Origin: Trileptium ribeirensis
Lineage: Eukaryota > Nematoda > Enoplea > Enoplida > Thoracostomopsidae
Length of the DNA stretch: 64,000 nt
NCBI GenBank assembly: GCA_030248225.1
Contig: JASANE010018429.1
Span: forward strand, 38,549-102,548
Direction of reading: 5' to 3'
Shown here piece after piece: positions 12,501 to 23,100 of the stretch. The translations under genes were made by a program, and so were the position numbers. Numbering within the stretch: position 1 is the stretch's first letter; each line of letters begins with the position of its first letter. The notes beneath the pieces are model-generated. The model was not told the origin of the DNA and made no database searches. It saw only the letters and a list, made by a program, of their open reading frames with translations.

Positions 12501-12640
12501 CATATATCTCTACCGGTCAAGTGATGGGTTGGGGTAACAATGCGATTGAAATTCGTGCCGTCGAAACTGGTCAATTAGATGGTGTCTTCATGCACAAGAA
12601 AGCTCAGAAACTGAAATTTCTTTGCGAGAGAAACGACAAG
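12501..12640 (+). CDS. msn-like (MAP4K4/TNIK/MINK1 ortholog): Penultimate exon of misshapen/MAP4K4/TNIK-type kinase, CNH domain
   Basis: The exon follows TCTGTTTGTAG and ends at GACAAG before donor GTATGT. Its first two bases, CA, complete a GCA Ala codon with the last base of the exon at 9890-9970, which fits the family order TSVAYI. The frame gives [13 protein letters not shown], then [16 protein letters not shown], then KFLCERNDK. This is nearly residue-for-residue the C-terminal CNH segment of TNIK and MAP4K4 ([20 protein letters not shown] and FLCERNDKV). The exon ends in phase 0, and the expected next residues VFF are found at 18640. The frame is intact and the codons unremarkable, so I regard it as a functional exon. 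Confidence 0.95.
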
Positions 12641-13079
12641 GTATGTTGTACTAACAGCGGTTTAGTGATGTATGTACCAATATATCGCAAACGAGAGTGA
12701 AACAGATCGAACGCTGCTTCATAAAGTGGTCATTTTGTGTAATCACTTTTAACAGGCTTTGTGTTTGACGTATATACTACACTAAAACCTCTAAAAATCT
12801 GATTAAAAAGCCAATCTTTGCAAATCAAATCCAATTTTGCGACAGCTAATATCTCGCTGCAACTGGTGGATGAAGCCACTGAGTGTGTTAGCATCAAACG
12901 ACAAGCTGCTTCCCGAATGGGCTATTAAAACTGGGGACCAAGTAGTCGTCGAACTCTCCATGAAGCCATTAATATTAATAATTCAAATCTCAATTTCTTA
13001 ACGAACCTAGCTACCGCGTCCTAACCAAACGGCGCGCAGTCGCATAAAGATTCCGGCACTGTGGAACGTGACCCAGCGC

Positions 13080-16010
13080 CTCAATCTAAACATTATTGTA
13101 AACGCACAGTGAAAATATCTTCCTGAAACTTTCGCATGCTGCTTAACCGTTGCGCAGGTGATCTACTTAGCGAATTCCAACACACACGTGGCATATCGGT
13201 GCACAGGCTAAACGAAAATAGCGCCAGAGTCCTGAACCACCCTTTACCGGACGTGTGTCTGAGTCCGTGCAAACTGTACTATTCTGGGGACAGCACAGTA
13301 GAAGGAAACGGCTTTTACGGTTTGAGACTTATGGCTGCGCACCGGCTTGCATCTGCAGTGTTTATTTGAGAACCAGCCAGCTCCAGGCTGTCGCTAATGC
13401 GCCTAAGATGCAAACCGGCAAACCTAACTTTGGTTGCAGCATACACTGCTACTGAAACCAGTGCGGCAGAGATCAAAGACGCCTTCTACACCAGTCTTTT
13501 TGAGGTGGTCAATTCGTGTCCACCAAGTGACGTCCTTATGGTCTGTGGCGAATTCAATACGCAAAGTGGGGCTGCGGACTGAAGACGCATCTACATTTTG
13601 GCAGGTACGCTGTGAGCAGCTTAAATGACAACGGATTTCGACTTTCGTGATTTGCCGAAGTGTCGAACCTGCTGATCAGTAGTACCGCTTTTAAACACAA
13701 AGAGCGACATCTTAAACCTGGAAAGCACCCGATTCGTCGTATCGTACGCAGTCCGACGTTATGCTGCTTAAACGTCGTTGGCCTACCTGTGTTAATGACA
13801 GTCGGTCCTACTGGGTAACACACCGATAAGTCTGTGCTGGTAGCGAAGGTACGCCTTATGCTGCTCAAAAACAGATTTGCCAAGAGCTTCCGACGCCCGG
13901 ATGTTTCTTGCTTTCTTCATGCCTTCACTGGACAGAAGTTCCGATGGTCGTTAAGCAATCGCCTTGCAGCACTCTCGACCGCTAAACTTGATACAAACGT
14001 TGATGACATCTGGAATGAAATTCGGGACAGCCTTTGGGCGGAAACTCAATGCGTCGCTAAAGACAACTGAAAGAAAAATGTTACCTGAGTGTCGGACGCC
14101 TCTTTGAAGCCGATCCAGCAAGCTAATAAAACTAGTGATGACAAGTTGACGCGATTTTATGGCGATATGTTGATAAAATATGAATAGAATTCTGATGACT
14201 ACTGGTCACGTGTCGCTGACGAACTCAATCACCACAATTATGTGGGTGACCACAAGAAGTTGTGTAACAAGATCCGAGAAATCTCAACTGATCTGGAGTA
14301 ATCAGTGAAAATGTAAGTGACTGCAATGACAACATCCACAATCAAACAAAGCGATTGGAGTGATTGAAGAAGTATTTTGAACAACTTCTGAATGCAAAGC
14401 GACCTGGGGAGCATATCAAACTCGACGATTTGGAATACCACGAAAAATAGGACATCAATTATAGTTCTGAAGCACCACCCTCGTCCTTCGCTATTAACCG
14501 GCGCTATTAAAGCGCTCGAATCCGGTAAGGTATTAGGTGTTGATGGAGTGCCACCAGAGGCATTCATAGCGAGATTTTGACGTCTGCGTTGGGGGAAACA
14601 GTTCCAGGTAATATGACATCCAGAGCGCATACCAACGGAATGGAACACAGCGGTGCTTTTACCCTTCTTTAAGAGAGGTGATTCTACGCAGTGTAAAAAC
14701 TATCGAGGTATATCGCTGTTTCCGATTGCGCTGAAAATCCTGCAATTCGGTTCTGAATAGATTCAGCTCTTTCTGCGAGGACTTCAAACGCGAACACTAG
14801 GCCGGCTTTCGCCCTGGCTGCAGCTGTTCGGGCCAAATCTTCACCATTCGGTAGTTACTGCAAACTCACCATGAATTTGGTCGCAGCACGTTGGTTGCAT
14901 TTGTCGACTTCCGAGCCGCCTCCGGCTCAGTCGATCGCGAATCACTGCTCGCTGTTATGGAGGCAGACGGCGTACCTGATACGCTGGTTCGGATGATTAG
15001 AATTATGTGCCGCAACACTGAAGCTGTTATACACGGCCACAACTCCATCTTAACGGCGTTTTTTTATAAACATCGATGTAAGGTAAGTGTCTATATTGTC
15101 TTCCACGCTTTTCAACTACGCCGTGGTCGGGTGGTCAGAAATGGCTTTGATAAACTGGAGGATCGAATTTTTCTCAACGAAGACCTCAATATCAGCGACT
15201 TGGACTACGCCGATAACCTTGAATGGCTATCCAACTCTGCCGCTAGGGTGTAATCAATGCTGTTGAGACTCAGCGCTTCTGCTAAACGGATTGGTCTGAA
15301 TATTGTGGCTAAAAGACCAAGGTAATCCACTGCAGCTGCTGCAGCAAGCCATGCTGCAGATAGACGGTCATCAGCTTAAAGTGGTGGATGAGTTCCCATA
15401 CTTCGGGTCAATGTTAACAGTACAGGTTGGACGTCTTCGCTTATTGTCAATATAGTTGCCAAGACATCTATGGCATTCGCCTGCTTTAATAAACGCCTGT
15501 GGCCGCGCAGAGACATTACGTTGCAAACGAAGCTAAAGTCATACCAGCAGCCTCGATGACATGCCTACTGTATTCAGCGAAACATTAGTAGTTCGAGAAT
15601 GCAACAGTGGCTAACCTAACGCCTTCGAGATGATGTGTTACCGCCGTATCCTATGCGTTTCGCATCGAGATCATATTCAAAACACGGTTATACGACGATG
15701 GTGTCAGACAATACAGTCAGACGTTGGCGTATCAGCAGCTTGGTCATATGCTGCGTATGAAACCTGGCTGTTTTCCTAAAATGACGCTTCTTTGTTCGTC
15801 ACATGCCGATCGGAAGCGGCCACGAAGGAGTGTCATTCGAGACGTGTGGACAAATTGTCAAGCGCGAAATGGAGGCCGCTTTCGGTGCTATTTTATGGCG
15901 TACGTGGTCACTCGGCGCGTTTTGGTTATATAACCGCGGCTACCGATCGTGGGGAATGGATGAGTCGTGATCAAAGGGTGATGGTGTCCCGCATCGGCAA
16001 GGTCTAGTAA
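13080..16010 (+). mobile_element. Decayed RTE-type non-LTR retrotransposon in kinase intron
   Basis: Pieces of an endonuclease and reverse transcriptase appear in order but in different frames. The AP-endonuclease part is at about 13400-13580 (VAAYTATET, then DVLMVCGEFN in place of the usual GDFN). A linker follows at 13834-14070. RT block 'ALESGKVLGVDGVPPEAF' is at about 14500-14575. Block 'VAFVDFRAASGSVDRESLL' is at about 14893. The catalytic YADD box survives only as YADN at about 15215. A C-terminal LGHMLRM segment is at 15740, and DRGEW near 15950. Many stops and frameshifts separate these parts, and the second Asp of the catalytic pair is lost, so the copy is dead. It lies in the same orientation as the host gene within its 6 kb last intron. 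The 5' limit is approximate. Confidence 0.85.
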
Positions 16011-16130
16011 GATATAGACCATTGTTGATACCCTGTACACAATATATGACAAAACAATAAATTGAAGATAGACTATATTATGGCAATTGGGTTAATTGAC
16101 CCTGAGAAGGCACGAAGTATTGCTCTCTAC

Positions 16131-16805
16131 TAGAGAACGACCCAATACCAAATTCCACCGAATACCTAGTATTCGGTATTTAGTATTCGGCCGAATACCG
16201 AATACTTGTTTTGTACTGCTATTTATCGTGACGCTAGACGATTATTAGTTTGTGTTGTGGCCTCCTCAACTACGAGCAGTAAAATTTCCCGATCGGGGCG
16301 CCAGTTTTCTCGCATGTCACTGCTCAGCAAATGGACCAATATTACCGAACTGAACTTTCGGTGCGCATCGACCTACAGAGAGCATAATTTGAAATAATCG
16401 AGGATACAGTCATTTAGAAATGGATATAGCGAAAGATAACGGCGACACGAGTAATATTATTATGCTTTAGTTTAGACTTTATTTGTTGACCGCCAGCGGC
16501 CGGAACGTAGTGTCAAGTTTGGTATACGTCACTAAATTGTACCAGCTGAAGTAGTTACATACTCCACTACCTCGCCACATTTCATTCTGTTCACCGCAGG
16601 TCGTAAATGTAACTTTTCAAGCTTTTCATTAGTATAGCTGTATATCGAACGTTTGGAGATCAGGACCAAGTTTTGTAAAAAAAATCGCCACAATCACGTA
16701 AATATTATTTTGATCATTTTACAGCTATTGGAGCTACTCGGTATTTGGACCGAATAGTGTAATATTCGCTCGAATACCGATTACCGAATATTCGGTCGAT
16801 CCCTA
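16131..16805. mobile_element. hAT-like MITE with ATTCGG/CCGAAT inverted ends
   Basis: The left end reads TAGAGAACGACCCAATACC and the right end reads, in reverse complement, TAGGGATCGACCGAATATTC. The outer bases resemble the TAGGG(A/G)TCGACC termini of hAT families. Just inside each end are stacked ATTCGGTATT and CCGAATACC palindromes. The interior is about 540 bp, with no transposase frame that I can identify. An 8-bp target duplication is not evident, which fits an old copy. Confidence 0.65.
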
Positions 16806-18639
16806 TTCTTATATAGATGTATAAACCATTCCTGATGCCTTGCACGCAATATATAATCAAACAAATGAAAAGTCACTACATTTTGGAAATCGGGTTTGTG
16901 GAACTTAAAACGCTTGAAAACCACAAAAAATGTTTTAGTTTTATAGTCAAGTTGGACTCTATAACAAAACCATCGCACTAAGCGTGCTTTATAAACCAAC
17001 AGCAGTTATTGCAAGGTAAAAACACACAATGAGATGTTGAAATTTGAAAAATCGCTATTTCTGGCAAATTATCGACGAAAGATATTCGGGCCCACAGCGG
17101 CCCAGCGGGTGTCGGTGTGATTCGAGATATGGGCTGTGAAAGACTGGTACCCGGAGTGTCAAATTTGGCAAAAAACCCTAAAAACCTGTTTTTTGCCATT
17201 TTGACATTCAAAGATGGGGTCGGTAGCTTTTCGAGTTTAACTAAAGGTAACTAAACTAACTTTTGCTACTGAATGTAAATAATTATCTAAATCTATCCAC
17301 CCGAAGATGAGTTATGCGTGACAGAAACAGGCAAAAGAGCAAATTATCACGATCTTTCCCACTAGCGCCCTCAGCGGAAATTCCGCTCGCTTCGCTCGAC
17401 CCGTTTCAAGCATAGCAGACTAGGCTCAAATTCTATAAACACATTAAGCTAAAGATATTCTGGGTATGCAATTGAATCGCTCAGGTCCTTGCGCGCAATA
17501 TTTTTGATGAGGCAGTGCTGTTTCAATTGAGCTGAAAATTTATATCATGAGTGATCGTAATGTTCCAGTATGGAATTTTTCAAACAATTTGCAATCTGTT
17601 TTGGTCATTCACAGATGCATACATTTTTTGTCAGTATACTCCGGCAGTTGTGTGTCTCCAGCTTATCTTCGTGTAGTAGAAAGCAGAATATTACTTGCAT
17701 AAAAATCTAATTCTTCTTGATAGCTTGTTTTTGTCGCGACACAGTCAAGCATTAAGGCATTCACAACTCGGGAAAATGCATTTTCTAACAGCGATTATGA
17801 ATGCAGTTTGATGTTATCGTATTGCTCAGACGTTTTCGAACAACGAATTATAAGAATGCAATTCAGGGATGGTGTAATGAATATTATGGTCTTAAATGTA
17901 TTTTAAACAATTCATTCAATGGTTTCTCATGTCTAGTTAAGTTTTCATTATTAATCTGATGACAGTGACGAAACAGGAACGAACTAAGACAATCGAGTGG
18001 TGCAGCCTGTTACTTTCTGATAATCAGTATTATAAGCATCGTAAAGGTGTCCCAAAACCTTTGGATTGAGATCATATGAATTGAAGGGTATGTTTAGCTA
18101 TAAAGACTGAAATATACAAAAATGGTGTGGTCACAAAAATTAAAAAAGGTGAATTAAATAGATCAGGCTTTGCAATATTTGATCTTGTTATTGTTTAATT
18201 TTTGTGATTTAGCTGATGCTGCAGTAACTGACAGGATTAAGGAGCGCAAATATTTAATTAAACGGATATAACGCTGTTTAAATGTATTTAGTTTATGCTT
18301 GTTGTCTGTCTGGTTTTTACATTGTCTATAAGCGTATTGGACGCGTTTCCTCGCGTGTGCTTGCTGTTTACCTAGGTGTATCATAAACCTTAATATTACA
18401 AAATGTACAGAATAAATTTCTATTACACTTTCGAACAGTGCTCATGTATCTAAAGTATTTTATAGTCTAGCGAGTGTATTTTGCTTCTAAAAATGCCGCT
18501 GGTCATTTTCTATAACTACAAATTATCGAGATGAAGTAAAGTAGTAACCAGTAGTTAGTTAACCATGTTTGTGTTAGACTACAACACTATTGTTTCGTTT
18601 TTAATTATTGTATTTACATCTGTATTTATTCGTTTGCAG
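16806..18639 (+). other. Remaining part of last kinase intron
   Basis: AT-rich, ending in TTTGCAG before the terminal exon. One perfect 15-bp palindrome, AGCGGAAATTCCGCT, sits near 17370. No exon, gene or clear repeat was recognised in the rest. Confidence 0.6.
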
Positions 18640-18723
18640 GTTTTCTTTTCATCTGCCAAAGGTGGATCGTCATCTCAGATTTATTTCATGACTCTCAACA
18701 AACCAGGTCTTGCAAACTGGTGA
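18640..18723 (+). CDS. msn-like (MAP4K4/TNIK/MINK1 ortholog): Terminal exon of misshapen/MAP4K4/TNIK-type kinase with stop codon
   Basis: The exon follows CGTTTGCAG and reads in phase 0 from the exon ending at 12640. It encodes VFFSSAKGGSSSQIYFMTL and then NKPGLANW before TGA (18721-18723), which is 27 codons plus the stop. Vertebrate homologs end in VFF(A/S)SVRSGGSSQ(V/I)YFMTL plus a short variable tail. From memory, the tail here looks most like the arthropod misshapen ending (NKPGMANW). The 3' UTR must begin at 18724. No AATAAA or ATTAAA is visible before the recombinase element at 19069, so the poly(A) site is non-canonical or lies further downstream. Confidence 0.95.
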   Translation, partial: VFFSSAKGGSSSQIYFMTLNKPGLANW

Positions 18724-19068
18724 TTTTATTTCATTGTAAACAAGTATTTTGCGCAACTCACTGAATCGTGTACAATAGTTTGCATTAACGAATGCTCATT
18801 ATTTTAGCCTATCTTACGTGATACTCGTGCTAAAAGTGCTACATCTGTTGATATGAAAGTTGCGTTTTTGCAGTATACTTTGGTACTGGCGTTGTAAGAG
18901 TGATGTTTGTTTGTCAAACTGTTTTAATTCGTGTAAACATTTCCATTTATGTATGTCCTGTTTCCGATAGCACTCCGTATTGTTTTAAAGATTTCACAAG
19001 ATTAGAAAAGTAATTGTGTCTCTGAGTTAATTGTTATTTGTAACATCATCACATATACAAAAATCTTC
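18724..19068 (+). other. Kinase 3' flank / presumed 3' UTR
   Basis: AT-rich sequence between the stop codon and the inverted repeat of the recombinase element. It contains no AATAAA or ATTAAA hexamer and no other feature. Confidence 0.5.
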
Positions 19069-20671
19069 TGTTAAGCTAGCCATTAGCTACCCGTTATATT
19101 GCATAACTTACAGTATATATGTAGTTGCTGTTCTGTTTTATTTGTTCAGGTCTTTCTCGTTTTTCCTACTATATTGCAGTGTTAATTTCAGGATACAGTT
19201 TTGTAGTTTCATTTTTCGTAGTTTTATTGTGTCACGAACTGACGTTGGTAATGCAGATTTGGCGCTATTTTAATAAGGAAATCCGTCATTGGCGGCTCCA
19301 GATGGGCCCACGGCTTAATTTAGGGATAGTTTTGATGAAATGCTGTACTGTGGTAATAACCTTCGGGACAGGCTCTTGGGGATTGCGTCCTGTAGACCCC
19401 GCGCCGTTTTCGGCTGTTCGTAAATCGCGCGTTCGCGTTCGGAAAGCGGCTGGAAAACGGCGGAGGCGTCGCTCTTCTTCCGACAGTGATAGCACGATTT
19501 CTTCTTCCGAGCGTTCCTCTTCTGGTTCTCCCAGCTTACCGCGGTATACGGACATCAATTTAAAAGTCTTTTGAACTTGAACTTTTCCAACGTCCATGTC
19601 GTATTACCAGCCGGTGAGAAATATTCGCGAAAGCTGCAGCGGACGCACCCCCACGCTTAAACGAATGAGAGCCGATGTTGAATCCAATCAACCCAGCTTG
19701 CTTGGCGCACTGACGCAAAGCACACGACATCGCGCTATAAGTGATTGCCTTTCTGAAAAAACGAAAGCGCAAAGACGTTTTATCCCAATAAAGTGGCTGA
19801 AACAACGGAGATGCTGTTTGTTGCTCGGATCCCAAGAAAACCAACAACTTTCTCAAGTGAAGAATCGGACAAAGGTCAAGACCGGTAGCTGCGATGTACA
19901 CCGAAGAACAAGCTCCTAATGAATCGGTCTTAGACCGCCGAATGCACAAAACGACATATATGCGTTATCAGCGGCAAATTGCAGATCTCCAATCGTAAGA
20001 TTTTTAGCGTCGTTAAACAGCAAAAATCCAGCATAGCAAATCAGTTTGATAGTTCCATTCGGACGACGAAGCGGAAGAATCAAACTACTTAACTGCTCCA
20101 GCGTAATAGCGTGCCGCCTTTTTATCACTGTAGCTCCTAAGCGTACCGCGCCGGTGACATAATGCTGCCAAAGCTGCAAAAGGCGAGATTCGTAACCAAA
20201 ACGGAGGTCTGCCAAGCGATGTGCCCACGACGCCGCCGCATAAGCAGTTTTGATCGTAGCAGCTCCGCACCGGGCCTGAAGTTTTGACATAAGGCCAAAA
20301 CCATAAGCATCGAGCGGAAGGAAAGACTATTGGCCTAGGACGCTGCGACCATAAGATGCCATAGAGCGAAGTACCATAAGATAAGTAGACAGAGTGCCAC
20401 GCGACACCGTCGACAAAACGAATAGGACCGTTCCGCAGATATTCGGTAACGAAGACCGCACCCAAATCGTACACGATAAGATGTCTGAAATGAAATAGTA
20501 CAAAGACGCTTGACCGATACGGGAGGGTGGGTGGGAAAACTGTATCCGAAATTAAGACTACGGTGTAGTAGAGAAAAGGAGAAAGACCTGAACAAATAAA
20601 GCAGAACAGCAACTACTTATATACTGTAAGTTATGCAAAATATCCGGGTAGCTAATGGCTAGCTTAACTGA
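19069..20671 (-). mobile_element. Tyrosine-recombinase element with ~135-bp terminal inverted repeats
   Basis: The left arm (19069-19206) and right arm (20537-20671) are inverted copies of each other; both carry the CTAGCCATTAGCTACCCG / CGGGTAGCTAATGGCTAG block. They enclose about 1.3 kb with a minus-strand tyrosine recombinase. No reverse transcriptase is present, so it may be an internally deleted DIRS-like element, which carry inverted terminal repeats and a tyrosine recombinase. It could also be a Crypton-like unit that gained inverted ends. The right arm is repeated further downstream in a tandem array. It begins 345 bp past the kinase stop codon. Confidence 0.75.
19560..20290 (-). pseudogene. 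Broken tyrosine recombinase (XerD/DIRS/Crypton type)
   Basis: Two minus-strand frames overlap around 19916-19949 and together form one recombinase. The N-terminal core-binding part is at 20290-~20080 (IKTAYAAASWAHRLADL). The catalytic part follows with box I region CYAGFLLFNDAKNLTIGDLQ, the beta-hairpin lysine motif RRSKTD, then VYIAATGLDLCP, box II GSHSFKRGGAS and RHGRWKSS. Four defects are visible. A frameshift joins the two frames. The box I Arg position (usually FLRxxE-like) is Leu, codon CTG. The HxxR Arg is Lys (HSFK, codon AAG). The residue eight after the GRW tryptophan, where the nucleophilic Tyr is expected, is Phe (TTT), followed directly by TAA. The Lys motif and the His residues remain. 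The alignment of these positions is by eye. Confidence 0.8.
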
Positions 20672-21424
20672 CCATTAATCCTTCGCTGTGCTCGGATTAA
20701 CTCCCGTTAAGCAAGCCAATAGTCCCTATCTTGGTAGAACTTTCTATTGAATAAGCATGGCCTACATGTAAATATACTATATAATTATCATATAATCTAC
20801 ATATGTATTCTGAGGGTAAGATTTCGGCGAAGCAAACTGTATTCCAAATTAAGACTACGGTGTAGTAGAAAAAAGGAGAAAGACCTGAACAAATAAAGCA
20901 GAACAGCAACTACTTATATACTGTAAGTTATGCAAAATAACCGGGTAGCTAATGGCTAGCTTAACTGTCCATTAATCCTTCGCTGTGCTCGGATGAACTC
21001 CCGTTAAGCAAGCCAATAGTCCCTATCTTGGTAGAACTTTCTATTGAATAAGCATGGCCTACATGTAAATATACTATATAATAATCATATAATCTACATA
21101 TGTATTCTGAGGGTAAGATTTCGGCGAAGCAAACTGTATTCGAAATTAAGACTACGGTGTAGTAGAAAAAAGGAGAAAGACCTGAACAAATAAAGCAGAA
21201 CAGCAACTACTTATATACTGTAAGTTATGCAAAATAACCGGGTAGCTAATGGCTAGCTTAACTGTCCATTAATCCTTCGCTGTGCTCGGATGAACTCCCG
21301 TTAAGCAAGCCAATAGTCCCTATCTTGGTAGAACTTTCTATTGAATAAGCATGGCCTACATGTATATACTATATAATTATCATATAATCTACATATGTAT
21401 TCTGAGGGTAAGATTTCGGCGAAT
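20537..21424. repeat. Tandem array of three ~297-bp units built on the recombinase element's terminal repeat
   Basis: The sequence AACTACTTATATACTGTAAG begins at 20611, 20908 and 21205, exactly 297 bp apart. Each unit holds the ~135-bp inverted-repeat arm and a ~162-bp spacer ending in AAGATTTCGGCGAA. Units 2 and 3 are nearly identical, so amplification was recent or the array is being homogenised. The last unit has a 2-bp deletion and leads into unrelated sequence at about 21424. Confidence 0.92.
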
Positions 21425-22289
21425 CAAACGCGTAATATTTAGGACGCTGCGTGCGTGTGCTATTAATCGTGTTTTTGAAACAATGCTCAAGCAAGCTGTG
21501 ATTATTTTGTTTCTCAGTTTCTAACACCCTAACGAAAATTACTGTTCTACGTTTTTGACCTGCATACGTAGCTGTCTGACGTAGGCGGTCATTGTTATGA
21601 CCTTGCTTCATAACCATGATAATATTACGTGTAAATAGGCTATTTTTATTATACTAATTCAAAGAAATAATATCATCAAATTAAATTTAAAATCTTTCAT
21701 TTACTACATCTTGGCAAGAATACAGTACCCGTCGCATTTCGATCAAGCCTCTAGCGAGTGGCTCGTTCGAGATTTCGAAACTATTCAAATTTTTAGTTAA
21801 TCCTATTTTTAGAACAAATTTATCTCTAGGGGGCCGCGAGCGACGACAGTCATTTTCGGCGGGTACTGTAGCAGGTATTCTTAATATCTGATCGCACACA
21901 ATGGCGCAAAAACAGTGCTTCGTGCTGGAACTAAAATGACTACATAAGGCTCGACTTATAAAATTATTTAATATTTCGTGATATTTTTTCTACTATTATT
22001 ATTTTAATTTTTATTTTGTATTTTTATTTTGTTTCGATACACGATGCTTTTGATTGGTTGCATTAATATTCGACAATTATTATTGATGCATTTTGGGCTT
22101 TTGTAACCGTTGATGTTTCAAAGGTAACTAAGTTTTGCCAGTAGTTGATTGTTATGTACTAGTACAGTTGCTGAGAGCGATAAAAGCAAATAAATTATTC
22201 GTGATAATTTGAGAAAAATTCGATATCAGAACGTAGTGAAACGTAGTGGAGATTGCAGGGGTGAAATCATTAAATTACGTCTGTGTGTG
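21425..22289. other. Stretch without recognised gene
   Basis: AT-rich sequence with short frames only. I see no gene, RNA or clear repeat here. Confidence 0.5.
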
Positions 22290-23100
22290 TGATCGGCCAT
22301 AACTCAGGAACGACTGAGCTGATTTTCATTATCTTTGGCTCATTCGAACCGGCATAGTCGATTTACCGTGTATATTGCCTGAGCCTTTTTGATTTGGGGT
22401 CTGGTTTCGGGGTCAGGGGTCAAAATGAGTCTTGTCTATTTTACCTCATTTTAGTACCATTCACGGAAGCAAGATTACTTTTATATTAACTTTCGATTTT
22501 TTCTTGCTGGTTTTATTTCATATGCCGATGCGTCTTTTGGGTTTCGATTAAGGCTCTGGTTCTGGATTTATGGGGTTTGCGGTAAGAGGTATGACGCCCC
22601 AATGGTTCCTCGTTCCAAAATTTAAAATTTGATCTGACCTCTTGGGCGGTTTATAAGTTTCACCTGGAGGTTTTCGGGCATGGAAAACTCTGCATGTGCT
22701 GGTTTTGCTCTGTGACCCATGGTTCTATGCATACGGATGGTTCGTGGTCAGAGGTTAAATTGAGGGTTTTTACCCAATTATAGTACCCTTCACGGACTGA
22801 AGGTTATTTTTATCTTATCTTTCTAATGTTTCTCTGGTTGGTTTTATTTCATGGTAAAATGATGAATGCCGATGCGTCTTTTTTGTTTTTCGATTAAGGC
22901 TCTGGTTCACGAGGTTTGAGGTATGGTACCCCAATGGTTCCTCGACCCAAAATTCGAAAATTTGTTCTGACGTCCTGGGCGGCTGAAAAGTTTCACTTGG
23001 GGTTTTTCGGGCATGGAAAACTCATTGCCAGTGTTGGTTTTGCTCTGCGACCCATGGTACTTTGGGTACAAGGGTATGCTATGGTTCATCGTTCCAAAAC
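22290..23100. repeat. Diverged tandem dimer, unit about 344 bp
   Basis: Several anchors occur twice with a shift near 344 bp: GCCGATGCGTCTTTT at 22524 and 22868, CCAATGGTTCCTCG, CGGGCATGGAAAACTC, and TTTTGCTCTG(T/C)GACCCATGG. The unit is unusually rich in G and T on the plus strand. The preceding ~100 bp, containing CATAACTCAGGAACGACTGA, look like the phrase common in invertebrate interspersed repeats. The repeat type is unidentified. Confidence 0.8.

Noticed and set aside
19125..19574. Plus-strand 149-codon frame with an Arg/Ser-rich stretch
   Set aside because: It is antisense to the recombinase end and begins inside the inverted repeat. The Arg/Ser run reflects the reverse complement of a Glu/Arg-rich frame.
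19069..21424. Tandem array as part of the kinase gene
   Set aside because: It lies beyond the stop codon, and the repeat is clearly derived from the recombinase element's terminus.
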